NCBI GenBank assembly: GCA_017541305.1
Contig: JAFXZJ010000041.1
Span: forward strand, 1-64,000
From: Clostridia bacterium
GTDB lineage: Bacteria > Bacillota > Clostridia > Christensenellales > CAG-138
Reading direction: 5' to 3'
Length of the DNA: 64,000 nucleotides
This document shows positions 36,552 to 45,300 of this stretch, one piece after another. Within the stretch, counting starts at the first letter, position 1. Every line of letters starts with the position of its first letter. A program made the position numbers and the translations under genes. A model generated the notes under the pieces. It did no database searches and was not told the origin of the DNA. It worked only from the letters and a program-made list of their open reading frames with translations.

Positions 36552-38174
36552 TCATTCTTGTTTGGCAACTAACTTCTTTTGCCTAATAGTATTCAAACGA
36601 GTTGCATAAAGGTAATAAATCGTTTCAATCAGCATTCGTCTCTTTCCAAAGTAGGAATCCTTCACGGAGCAATCAAGCCCTGCAACAACGGGATTACCTC
36701 TCTCTGTCAGCCATTTATGAGGTAAATCCTGTAATCGATCTTTCTCGGGGAAGCTTAGAAATAGATCCATGAGCTTGCGGTTGTTGTACGGGATTGTTAT
36801 TTCATGAATAAACTCTTGGGCAGTCAATGCGGTTGCAGCCCACGATGACATACGAACCTCCCAATAGGCAATGTCATGCATAGGATACTCAAACACATCT
36901 CCGGTCAATCCTGTTTCTTTCATATATGATGCATATGCTTGATCCGCATATTTGAAAGCCCAAGGTTCAAAGAAGTATCGGCCTTGTCCAATCGTTAAGT
37001 GTCTTGGTAAAAGAGTACGTGGGATGTTGATTTTATAATATTTCCTTGTATAATAGGCTCTTCCTATTTCTGAAATATCAGATTTGAGCTCTACGTCAAA
37101 GTCATTATGTTCGCGCAGCCATATAAACTTTCTTAGTTCATTAGGCAATATCTTGCACATATGCGAAGTGTTATGCTCAATAATTGCCTTCAATACTTCC
37201 TAATCCGGTATTTGTGCCGTATCTTCAGGGATAGTGTACAGGCGGTGTTTAACATCTACAGCTCTGCAGATTTCTTTGGCTGCATCAGCATCAAACATCT
37301 CTGATGTCTTTGACTGATAACTGTAACAGCACAATTCTTGATAGTGCTCTTTCGCGCAAGCAAATGTCGCCCTGCTGTCCACTCCTCCCGTGAGTGATAA
37401 GCCGACTTTAGACCACTTTTTCACAGTCGCGCTGATATTAGCTGTGAAAATCCTGTATATATCTTCTATTAGTTTTTTCTTTTCTTCTTCTGATTTGCAT
37501 TCCTTACGTACTGTTCTCGGGAAAACACGAGTTATATGAAAAGCCCCGTCTTGGTAATCAAGGCTCATGTTTGCACTAAGCCTTGTTAATTCCTTATACG
37601 GGGAGAGGCTTCCAGGAAGAAATCCACTTCCTCGGAAGTAACCTTTTGTGTTGATTAATCTCTCAACATCTTCATCCCTTTTCAGATCAAAAACATCTCC
37701 TGCTAGCTGAGGCATCGAGGTTAATACCACACTACCATCAACTAAACCGTAATAGAGCATTTTCTGCCCACCGCAATCCTGTATAGCCCAAATACGTTTT
37801 CCCTCTGATATAAGAAGAACAAACACCCCAGTTATAGCATCAATGGCTTTATATCTATCTTCATCTCCGGAATTATCCGCATCAAGTATATGTTCCAGTA
37901 TTCTATTCTCATTTATCTCACCCGTTTCCGAATCGTATCCATGTCCTATCAGCATTGCCGACCGCCCATACTTTTTGCAAGTATAGACATTGGTTTCCGG
38001 ATTTACCCAAGCTGTGTATTCACCTATTTTGGTTTGCTTCCAAAGGCCATAAAACGGATAATTAGTGTAATCGGGTTTTGCATCTGTTATAATAAAGCCT
38101 CTGCAAAACAGGCTTGTACGATATTTGGTTTCTCTATCCAGATAATCTCTTATCTGTTGTGCATATCTATCCAT
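36552..38174 (-). pseudogene. Asparagine-synthase-like gene interrupted by one in-frame TAG
   Basis: One continuous reading frame of 541 codons is broken by TAG at 37202-37200. The upstream part (324 residues) has a degenerate N-terminal glutaminase-like domain (no Cys at position 2, so ammonia is not taken from glutamine in the usual way) and the ATP pyrophosphatase loop SLTGGVDSR. The downstream part continues the synthetase domain in the same frame without loss: ...AQIPD, TAG, EVLKAIIEHNTSHM.... A TTG at 37193, preceded by AGGA, could restart translation. So it is a recent nonsense mutation, an assembly error, a split two-chain protein, or read-through. The intact protein would adenylate a carboxylate and form an amide, as in asparagine synthetase B relatives found in capsule loci. 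Confidence 0.8.
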
Positions 38175-38176
38175 TA

Positions 38177-39076
38177 CTATACCTGCTGTATTATTCTGCT
38201 GATCACTTCACCAAGCCTCTCCCCATTCCCTTCTCCGACGAAGCTGTTATGGGGGGTAATGATGACGTTATCCATGCTCCAAAGGGGGCTGTCTTCTTCG
38301 AGGGGTTCGGTCTCGAAGACGTCGAGGACGGCGCCGGAGAGGCGGCCGGCCGCAAGCTGTTCGATAAGAGCGCTTTCATCGAGCACCTTCCCGCGGGAGA
38401 TATTGACGATGACGGCGGTTTTGGGCAGCAGCGAGAGGCGGCGGCGGTCTATGAGCCGTTCGGTCTCGCGGGTAAGGGGAACGGTGAGCACGAGCACGTC
38501 CGCTGACGGCAGGATTCCGTCAAGCTTATCGATGGGAAGCATGCTTTCGTACGCTTCATCGGCCCTCGGTGCGATATCGGCGCCGATCACCCTGCAGCCG
38601 AATGCGGAAAAGCGTTTGGCGCACTCGGTGCCCACGCTGCCGCATCCGACTATGACCACGGTCTTGCCGAATAATTCCCGCAGTCCCCTATGTTTTTCCC
38701 ACCTGTGCGCGCGCCGGTTTTCCTCGAAAAAGCGCGTCTGCTTATAAAGCCGGAGCACTCCGCATAAGGCGAATTCCGCCATGGGGATGCTGTAAACGCC
38801 CCTTGCGCTGTGGATCTCGATCCCGTGCGACTGCACGTAGTCCATATCCACCCGGTCAAAGCCCGCGCTGGTGAGCTGAATGAAGCGCAGGTTCGGGAAC
38901 GCATCGATCGGGTGATGAAGGAAGAGCCCGTTGCAGATCGTGCCTTCGACCCAGCCGGAATCGCAGGGCAGCACATCCTTCTCCTGCTGCATGAAAACGA
39001 TGCTGTGACCAAGCGCTTTGATCTCGTCGAAATGCTCCCGCGCTTCCTGCCATGCGCCTGTGATCAGAAGGTTCAT
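38177..39076 (-). CDS. D-isomer-specific 2-hydroxyacid dehydrogenase
   Basis: 299 residues. NAD site VVIVGCGSVGTECA, then the catalytic Arg in NISRGKVLDE, Glu in FETEPLEEDSPL and His in TPHNSF: the complete triad of the family. The loop GCGSVG is the usual GxGxxG. Interconverts a 2-keto acid and a D-2-hydroxy acid. Start overlaps the aldolase stop by four bases, so the two enzymes are probably made together and may run consecutive steps. Ends in TAG two bases before the next gene. Confidence 0.9.
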   Translation of the reverse strand: MNLLITGAWQEAREHFDEIKALGHSIVFMQQEKDVLPCDSGWVEGTICNGLFLHHPIDAFPNLRFIQLTSAGFDRVDMDYVQSHGIEIHSARGVYSIPMAEFALCGVLRLYKQTRFFEENRRAHRWEKHRGLRELFGKTVVIVGCGSVGTECAKRFSAFGCRVIGADIAPRADEAYESMLPIDKLDGILPSADVLVLTVPLTRETERLIDRRRLSLLPKTAVIVNISRGKVLDESALIEQLAAGRLSGAVLDVFETEPLEEDSPLWSMDNVIITPHNSFVGEGNGERLGEVISRIIQQV

Positions 39077-39909
39077 TTGCTCTCTCCTTTGCGGATAAGA
39101 TCGACCCTGCGCACGAGTTCCCTTTGGCTGTCAAAGAAGAAGCTGCTGTGCTTTTCGCACTCCCGCTCGAGCTCCCGGATCTCTCTCACTCCGTCGTTGA
39201 ATATGGAGCGGATCGAATCAAGGTCGGATATCTTGCCGGTATCGCAGAAGCTCCTTGACAATATCACGCAGCCGGAGCCGAGCCTGTAATGCTCCCTGAT
39301 TATGTATTCGGATGGCAGCATCCCTCTGCCGGGAGCGGCGATGCCTCCGAAGCCGAAGGGAATGCCCCGCTTGCGGAATTTGAAGCACAGCTTTTCCACC
39401 GTGCCGTCCGCAAGAAGCTCGAACATGAACCTGCGCCCTAAGCCGAGGCTCAGATCGTTGAGACCGACGAATACCTCGTCGACGCCCGGAAGGGCCAGTA
39501 TCTCGTCCGCCAGCTCGACGGCCTCGGGGGTCTCGATGAGCAGCATCGTCTTCGCTCTGCCGCCGACCATTCGGATGAACGCTTCCGCCTCCGCCGCGGT
39601 CTTGAAATACGGCAGCATCACTATATCCGCGCCGGCTTCGATCACGGCGTCGATCTCTTCTTCGGAAGAGAAGTAATCCGGCCTGCCGCCATGGATGGGA
39701 TTCACGCGGGCGAGGACCTCGGCTTTTTTAACGCTTCGCTTGATGTTTTCAACGTCCTTCACCGTATGGTGGGACTGCACCGTGTCCATCCCGCCCTGAC
39801 GCGCATCCTTGCCGATGAATTCCATATCGACGAAGATGCGGTCCACTCCCGCGGATTCCGCGATATCCGCCACCTCCGGACGGTTGGTGATGTACATCAG
39901 TTTCAGCAT
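39073..39909 (-). CDS. HpcH/HpaI-family aldolase
   Basis: 278 residues from the ATG at 39909 (AAGGGGAG upstream). Class II aldolase / citrate-lyase-beta-like TIM barrel: VDRIFVDMEFIGKD, ARVNPIHGG, the metal-binding LLIETPEAVELADEIL (Glu) and GLNDLSLGLG (Asp). These enzymes join pyruvate or a related keto acid to an aldehyde to give 4-hydroxy-2-keto acids, or cleave them. Coupled to the D-2-hydroxyacid dehydrogenase, it could make a dihydroxy or hydroxy acid used to decorate the polysaccharide; that link is inference. Confidence 0.88.
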   Translation of the reverse strand: MLKLMYITNRPEVADIAESAGVDRIFVDMEFIGKDARQGGMDTVQSHHTVKDVENIKRSVKKAEVLARVNPIHGGRPDYFSSEEEIDAVIEAGADIVMLPYFKTAAEAEAFIRMVGGRAKTMLLIETPEAVELADEILALPGVDEVFVGLNDLSLGLGRRFMFELLADGTVEKLCFKFRKRGIPFGFGGIAAPGRGMLPSEYIIREHYRLGSGCVILSRSFCDTGKISDLDSIRSIFNDGVREIRELERECEKHSSFFFDSQRELVRRVDLIRKGESK

Positions 39910-39922
39910 TGTCTGCTCCCCT

Positions 39923-40603
39923 TCACGACTGCCGCTCATCTGTATTGGAGCTGTCTTGCGCAACAGTCGCGCCCTTGTTTTCGTTGTCGGCATTGGTGAA
40001 CACCTTGCCGATCGTTGTAAAGAATATCCTTAAGTCCAGCGGGAAGGATACGTGATCCACGTACCAGACGTTCAGTTCGATACGCTTGTGCCATTCGACG
40101 TCCTTGCGCCCGTGTATCTGCGCCCAGCCGGTGATGCCGGGGCGAACCTCGAACATGCGAAGCTGTTCCTTCGTATAGCTTTCGACCGGCCACGGGTGAT
40201 ACGTGAGAGGCGGGCGGGGGCCTATCAGGGCCATATCGCCCTTGAGTATGTTCACAAGCTGAGGCAGCTCGTCCAGGGACATCTTGCGGAGCACCCTGCC
40301 GACGCCCGTCATGCGCGGATCGCGGTCGTCGCTGTAAACGCCGGAGCCGGTATGCTCGCTGTTTACGCGCATGGTGCGGAATTTGTAGATGGTGAATTCC
40401 TTAGCGCCTCTGCCCAGGCGCTTCTGCTTGAATATGACCGGGCCTTCGGAGGTAAGCTTGATAAGTATCGCGGATACCAGCATGACAGGCGAAAGCACTA
40501 TCAGCCCAAGCGATGAAAGCAGTATGTCGATCGTCCTTTTGACGAATCTGTTATAGGACCCGTAAGCGGGCCCGCGCCTGTTATCGGAACTCCCTGTACC
40601 CAT
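39923..40603 (-). CDS. Initiating undecaprenyl-phosphate sugar-phosphate transferase (bacterial sugar transferase family)
   Basis: 226 residues from the ATG at 40603 behind GGGGGG. A short form with a single N-terminal membrane segment (about 23-45: TIDILLSSLGLIVLSPVML) and the catalytic core: GPVIFKQKRLGRGAKEF, IYKFRTMRVNSE, SLDELPQLVNILKGDM, LIGPRPPL and RPGITGWAQIHGR. It would load the first sugar phosphate onto undecaprenyl phosphate and so begin the repeat unit. It lies directly after the kinase genes, as in many Gram-positive capsule loci. Confidence 0.94.
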   Translation of the reverse strand: MGTGSSDNRRGPAYGSYNRFVKRTIDILLSSLGLIVLSPVMLVSAILIKLTSEGPVIFKQKRLGRGAKEFTIYKFRTMRVNSEHTGSGVYSDDRDPRMTGVGRVLRKMSLDELPQLVNILKGDMALIGPRPPLTYHPWPVESYTKEQLRMFEVRPGITGWAQIHGRKDVEWHKRIELNVWYVDHVSFPLDLRIFFTTIGKVFTNADNENKGATVAQDSSNTDERQS

Positions 40604-40625
40604 TCGATCCCCCCGGAACGAGTCT

Positions 40626-42092
40626 TTATTCAGCCGAACGCGCCTTATCCTTTTTGCCCGAACTGCCGTAGCCGTAATAGCCGTACTTGCCGCCATAGCG
40701 CCCGTAATGCCCGTAATGCCCATAGTAGCCGTATTTTGACGAGCTCGTGCGGCCGCCGTTCAATATGCAGCCCGTGAGCGGCGCTCCGGTTTCCACTATC
40801 TCCTCGATACCCTTGATTATGAAGCGCCTGCGGGCAAAATCGCTCATAACGATGTACGCGATGCCGTCAACCTGCTTGATGAGCATCATAGCGTCCACCA
40901 GCACGGCGGAGGGAGGCGTATCGAGAACGACAATATCAGCCCTTTCACGAAGCCGATCGAGCAGCTCGCTCATGGCCTCGCCGCTGAGCATCTCGGCCAT
41001 ACGCGTGGCCGTGCCGGAGCCGGGCATCAGCTCGAGCCCGGTGGGCTTGCCTTCCTTTACGACCTCTACAAGCGCGTCGTCGAGCTCCGCTCTTCCCTCA
41101 AGCACTGCCGCAAGCCCCGGATAACTGCCGGTGAGATTGAACATCCTGCCAACCGAAGGGTTCCTTAGGTCGCAGTCGATGAGTATGACCTTAAGCCCCT
41201 TGAGCGCAAGCGAAGCCGCAAGATTCGCCGCGACGGTGGATTTGCCCTCGCCGGCGACCGAGCTGGTGACCATGAGCACCTTGTTCAGGCCGAGATCGCG
41301 CTCGACGCGCGTCCTTATCAGGCGCATCGCCTCGATGTATTCATCCCTGTTGGAATCGAACAGTATGTTGATATCCTGCCTTTGGCTGCTGCGGCGCTCC
41401 TTTTTGCGGCAAACGGGAAGCGTGCCGAGCACGGGAGCGTTGATGAACGCACGCAGATCCTCCTCGCTGCGGATCGTGCGCAGCAGGAACGAACGCAGAA
41501 CGACGATCGCAAGGCCTATCGCGGCGCCTATCATCGCGCCCTTCAAGACCGAGCCCCTGACCACGGCTGTTTTGCCGGGATCGTTCGGGATGCCCCTGTC
41601 GTCGATCACGGTTATCTCTGTCTGGCCCACTACGTACTGAGTGACCTCGGAATAGTTCTTGATAACCGATTGAAGCACCCTGTAGGTAAGCTGAGGATCG
41701 CGGCCGCTGACCGTGAGCGTCAAAAGGTTGGTGCCCTTGATGCAGGTCGCGCTGATCGAGCAGGGAACGCTCTTTATGCCGAGATCCGCCGCTATAACGT
41801 CCGAAAGCATGCCGCTGTTGAGTATGTAGGGCAGTATGAGACCCATCTGCTCGGCGGTGTTGCGATTGGCATATGAGCCGCCGTTGACGAGCTCGACCGA
41901 TACGGTCGCCTCGGCAACGTAGGAGGGTGAATAATTCCTGTTGACACGGAAATACGAAAACAGTGAAGCCGCGATTATCAAAGCTAAAACGAGCCACCAC
42001 AGCCGCTTGAAGCTGTGGAAGAAATCCAGAAGGAAGCCCTTTATGTCGAGCATATCAAGCTCTTGTTCGTTGTTGGGTGCAGTCTCGCTCAT
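40626..42092 (-). CDS. Wzz-type chain-length protein fused to BY-kinase (second copy)
   Basis: 488 residues. Two membrane helices (about 28-47 and 185-205) flank an extracellular Wzz domain. The cytoplasmic tyrosine kinase domain has Walker A SVAGEGKST, Walker A-prime VILIDCDLRNPS and Walker B IVVLDTPPSAVL. The C-terminus is a Tyr/Gly-rich tail (about ten Tyr) that would be autophosphorylated and dephosphorylated by the PHP phosphatase. The proline-glycine segment GIPNDPGKTAVVRG before the second helix is the expected Wzz feature. It is one of two adjacent, diverged Wzz-kinase genes. Confidence 0.92.
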   Translation of the reverse strand: MSETAPNNEQELDMLDIKGFLLDFFHSFKRLWWLVLALIIAASLFSYFRVNRNYSPSYVAEATVSVELVNGGSYANRNTAEQMGLILPYILNSGMLSDVIAADLGIKSVPCSISATCIKGTNLLTLTVSGRDPQLTYRVLQSVIKNYSEVTQYVVGQTEITVIDDRGIPNDPGKTAVVRGSVLKGAMIGAAIGLAIVVLRSFLLRTIRSEEDLRAFINAPVLGTLPVCRKKERRSSQRQDINILFDSNRDEYIEAMRLIRTRVERDLGLNKVLMVTSSVAGEGKSTVAANLAASLALKGLKVILIDCDLRNPSVGRMFNLTGSYPGLAAVLEGRAELDDALVEVVKEGKPTGLELMPGSGTATRMAEMLSGEAMSELLDRLRERADIVVLDTPPSAVLVDAMMLIKQVDGIAYIVMSDFARRRFIIKGIEEIVETGAPLTGCILNGGRTSSSKYGYYGHYGHYGRYGGKYGYYGYGSSGKKDKARSAE

Positions 42093-42107
42093 ATGTCTTC
42101 CTCACCG

Positions 42108-43652
42108 TTATGACTCGCTTTGCGGGCTGTCGCTGTTTTCATCGCTGTAGTGGCCGTAATAGCCATAGGCGCCGTAACTGCCGTAGCTGCCGTAGCTGCC
42201 GTAATTGCCGTATCTTCCGTACTTGCCGTACTTACCGTATTTACCGTACTTGCCGTATCTTCCGTAGCGTCCGTATCCGCCGTAACCTACGACCGTCCTG
42301 CGCTCGCCGGGCAGGCAGCGCACGTCGTTTAGCACGCAGCCCATGAAATGCGCCTTGCACACGCGGAGCGCGTCTATGGCGTCGTTCAGATCCCTCGCCT
42401 GAACGAGATCATACTTGACGGTGAGTACGCTGATATCGGAGATATCGGCCATGACCTCGGCGTCCGCCATCAGCGACATCGGAGGCGTGTCGATAAGCAC
42501 GTAATCGAATCTGCTTCGCGCGTCCTCGATCAGCTCGGCCATTTCATCGGACGAGACCAGATCTGTGGAATTCGAGCAGCCCGAGGTGTTGAGGAGCAGC
42601 CAAATATCCCGCTTCTCGTCATGTATCAGCGCGTCGTCAAGCTCTCCCCTGCCCTCAAGGACGTCCTTAAAAGTCACCTCGGGAACGGTATCGTCGTCAA
42701 GGAAGAGCGACGCGAGCGTGGGCCGCCTAAGGTCGCCGTCAATGAGCAGCACCCTGTCTGATTTTCTGGCAAGCGCAAGCGCGATATTTGCCGTGACGGT
42801 TGTCTTTCCCTCATGCTCGCGCACGCCTGTGACGACGATCACTTTAGCGTCCCGCTTGTCCGCCTCGGTACTGATCCTGGCGGCAAGCTTTTTGAAGCGC
42901 TCTACGAATTCAAAGCCCGCAGTAAGCTCGGTGATGAGCAGTTTGTTCTTATTTTTGCCGAAGAGCTTGGTGCTTCCGTAATTGTAGAGCTCGCCCAGGC
43001 TGTGCGCGTCGAGCTTATCCTCAAGATCGGTTTCGCTCTTGATCGTATCCTTTTTGTAGGAAAGGAACGCGAATACCGCTGTAAGCGCCGCGGCGGCGAT
43101 AAGGCCCCATTTGATCATCTGGCTCCTGGGAGAAGGAGCGGGATCGGCGTTTATCGGGACCGCGGGATCCTGCATGACCTCCATTACCATATCGCTTGAG
43201 ATATGCGAGGTCAGCTCCTCCATATTCTTCATGACCGAGCGGATTATGCTGTATGCATTCCACGGCGAATCGCCCGTGACCTTCAGCGTCATAAGATTGG
43301 TGTCGGTTATGACCCTTGTAGACATGCTCGCCTGAAAGCTGTCAACATCGAGGTCCTCACACACCTTGCGTTTCAGGAGGCTGCTGTTCAATACGTTGGT
43401 GCAGCTTTCGGCCATGGTCGACGCCGCGCTGAGGTTATTGTAAGCATAATTGCCCGCCGTCCTGGAGGTGATAACGAACGTTGCGTTCGTGGTGTAAGTG
43501 CTCTCGACCTTCGTATGCGCAATTATATTGACTATCATCGCGACGGCCACCGCGCCAAGCGCAATAGCCCAAAGGTTCCTGAATATGTCGCGCAGTATGC
43601 TGTAAAGGTTGATCGTATCGAAGATCGATCCGGTGTTTGGTTTCTTCTCCAT
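42108..43652 (-). CDS. Wzz-type chain-length protein fused to BY-kinase (first copy)
   Basis: 514 residues with the same layout as its downstream neighbour: membrane helix near 30-50, extracellular Wzz domain, second helix near 180-197, and kinase domain with VREHEGKTTVTANIA (Walker A), VLLIDGDLRRPT (A-prime) and YVLIDTPPMSL (B). The tail is an almost perfect Tyr-Gly-X repeat, about 15 triplets with 17 Tyr, ending in an acidic Ser-rich stretch. The loop before helix two reads VPINADPAPSPRS. Fifteen bases separate the two kinase genes. Confidence 0.92.
   Translation of the reverse strand: MEKKPNTGSIFDTINLYSILRDIFRNLWAIALGAVAVAMIVNIIAHTKVESTYTTNATFVITSRTAGNYAYNNLSAASTMAESCTNVLNSSLLKRKVCEDLDVDSFQASMSTRVITDTNLMTLKVTGDSPWNAYSIIRSVMKNMEELTSHISSDMVMEVMQDPAVPINADPAPSPRSQMIKWGLIAAAALTAVFAFLSYKKDTIKSETDLEDKLDAHSLGELYNYGSTKLFGKNKNKLLITELTAGFEFVERFKKLAARISTEADKRDAKVIVVTGVREHEGKTTVTANIALALARKSDRVLLIDGDLRRPTLASLFLDDDTVPEVTFKDVLEGRGELDDALIHDEKRDIWLLLNTSGCSNSTDLVSSDEMAELIEDARSRFDYVLIDTPPMSLMADAEVMADISDISVLTVKYDLVQARDLNDAIDALRVCKAHFMGCVLNDVRCLPGERRTVVGYGGYGRYGRYGKYGKYGKYGKYGRYGNYGSYGSYGSYGAYGYYGHYSDENSDSPQSES
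42148..42290 (-). repeat. 9-bp coding minisatellite (Tyr-Gly-X tail)
   Basis: About fifteen consecutive 9-base units reading Tyr-Gly-X (X mostly Lys, Arg or Ser) at the 3' end of the first kinase gene. Neighbouring units are identical or nearly so, which makes gain or loss of units by slippage likely and always in frame. A shorter, less regular version lies at about 40665-40740 in the second kinase gene. Confidence 0.85.
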
Positions 43653-43654
43653 GA

Positions 43655-44515
43655 TCAGGCCTCCACTATCACAATAAGATCGGCCGTTCCCAGCTCCTCG
43701 CCCGCATTGCCGGTGAGGCTGTAAACAACATGGTATAGGCCGGGAGTATTGCAGTCGAGCCCGTTACTGTTAACGCTTACGTTCTCGGGGCCGAGCTTTG
43801 CATCGGCAAAGCTCTTGACGTTTCCCGCCGCCCATATGCCTATTACGTATGAATCGAGGTCGATCACGCCGCCGCAGGGAACGTACGCTATGTATTCCCT
43901 CAGCGCGGGCGCCTGCTGGCTGAACAGGAGATAATCCTCCATGCTTATGCTGAGCTCCAGGGAGGACGTGTCGCCGCCGCTGTTTGTGACCTGCACGTTG
44001 ATCTGCTGGAGAGTGGCAAGGTTGCTGATCGTGGTCACGTTGCCCAGGTTTATCTTGATCTGCTGAGTGATATTGCCGTCAAGGCAGTCCTCCGCGGTCA
44101 TGTTTTTGAGATAATCTATGCCCGTGGTGCCCGCCGCGTAGCGCAGGGGGGATTTGAGGTGCAGCCTGGGAGAGACGTAATCGATATAAACGACCTCCCT
44201 GGTCGCCGTCCTCACGTTCTTGTTCTTATCGAAAGCGGCATAGTTCACCATCTGAGTGCCCTTTGCAATGAATTTCGACTTTGACACCACCATAAGGGTA
44301 TTCGTAACGTCGCCGTCGATATTGTCAACAGCCCTCATCCCCTTAAGCAGATCCTCTTCGGTGGAAGCTATGCTCACCATGATAACGTCCTCATCCGCTG
44401 AAATGGTGGGAGGAATGTAATCAACGGTCAATCGGCGCTCGATGACCGTATAGGCAAAAACCCCCGTCGTGATAACGAAGAAGACCAATATGGCTATTCG
44501 AAGTATTCTCATCAT
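43655..44515 (-). CDS. Membrane-anchored protein with Ig-like (DUF5011/HYR-type) repeats
   Basis: 286 residues from the ATG at 44515, nine bases after GGAGG. One N-terminal membrane anchor (about 5-25), then two Ig-like repeats with the pattern AVDNIDGDVT…YAAFDKNKNVRTATREVVY and AEDCLDGNIT…, and a third beta-rich region. Located between the phosphatase and the Wzz genes, it faces the outside of the membrane and might guide the growing chain or dock the assembly complex. No catalytic motif is visible. Confidence 0.75.
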   Translation of the reverse strand: MMRILRIAILVFFVITTGVFAYTVIERRLTVDYIPPTISADEDVIMVSIASTEEDLLKGMRAVDNIDGDVTNTLMVVSKSKFIAKGTQMVNYAAFDKNKNVRTATREVVYIDYVSPRLHLKSPLRYAAGTTGIDYLKNMTAEDCLDGNITQQIKINLGNVTTISNLATLQQINVQVTNSGGDTSSLELSISMEDYLLFSQQAPALREYIAYVPCGGVIDLDSYVIGIWAAGNVKSFADAKLGPENVSVNSNGLDCNTPGLYHVVYSLTGNAGEELGTADLIVIVEA

Positions 44516-44548
44516 AGGCAAAAACCTCCGTCCCCGCAGCCGGGGATA

Positions 44549-45298
44549 TCAAATAAAGGGGCGGGGCTCAAAGCCCGCAAGCTCCCCTCCCGCTATGATC
44601 CGTGCGGGATTGACCGTCAAAAGCAGTTCGGCGTATTCCTCTCCGAATTCCGCTGCAAGCAGCTCCCTCGCCTTGCCCATATGCGGCGTGCGCCTTTCGG
44701 CACCATGCGCGTCGCTGGCGACACAGGCTGCAAGCCCGTGGGAAACGAGCCTCATCGCGGTTATCCTCGTCTCCTCGCCGAAGCGCCCGAGCAAGCTGCC
44801 CTTGTTGATCTGGAGCCCGTACCCGCGCAGGCAGAATTCGTATGCGATCTGCGGATCGCGTCGTATGAAACGATACCTTTCGGGATGCGCGATGATAGGA
44901 CGAAAGCCCCGTTTCCTGCACCGCGAAAGTATCTCGAAGCATTTTGCGGGCTCCTCGTCGAAGAGGAATTCAACGAGGAAGTATCGCGTGCCGCACAGGG
45001 TCCACAACCGCCCCTCCTCGAGCAGCTCCGGCGTATCGTCGGAAGCCATTATCTCCATGCCGAGGCGTATGCTTATATCAAGCCCTTCGGCTTGAGCCGC
45101 CTCCGTAAGACTGTGCCTAAGCCTTAAAAGATCTCGCGAGGCATGGTTGTCGAAGCCGGCTTGTGGATCGTAATGCGGAGTGGCAACTATCGTATGCACG
45201 CCGCTTTCCTCGGCCAGCGCGAGCATTCTGAGCGACGTTTCAAAACTGTCGGAGCCGTCGTCGATACCGGGCAGTATGTGCGAATGGACGTCTGTCAT
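44549..45298 (-). CDS. CpsB/YwqE-type PHP phosphotyrosine phosphatase
   Basis: 249 residues from the ATG at 45298, two bases after the exporter stop. MTDVHSHILPGIDDGSDSFE carries the PHP metal ligands His5 and His7; VATPHY, RLGMEI and AHPERYRF follow, then ASDAHG near residue 200. These manganese-dependent enzymes remove phosphate from BY-kinase tyrosine tails, which are encoded two and three genes downstream. Standard regulatory partner for Gram-positive capsule assembly. Confidence 0.93.
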   Translation of the reverse strand: MTDVHSHILPGIDDGSDSFETSLRMLALAEESGVHTIVATPHYDPQAGFDNHASRDLLRLRHSLTEAAQAEGLDISIRLGMEIMASDDTPELLEEGRLWTLCGTRYFLVEFLFDEEPAKCFEILSRCRKRGFRPIIAHPERYRFIRRDPQIAYEFCLRGYGLQINKGSLLGRFGEETRITAMRLVSHGLAACVASDAHGAERRTPHMGKARELLAAEFGEEYAELLLTVNPARIIAGGELAGFEPRPFI

Positions 45299-45300
45299 GC

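Noticed and set aside
36552..38174. Genome-wide recoding of TAG as a sense codon
   Set aside because: TAG terminates rfbC and the hydroxyacid dehydrogenase at their expected C-termini, and only one gene has an internal TAG.
42148..42290. CRISPR or non-coding satellite
   Set aside because: The 9-base units are in frame within a kinase gene and encode Tyr-Gly-X.
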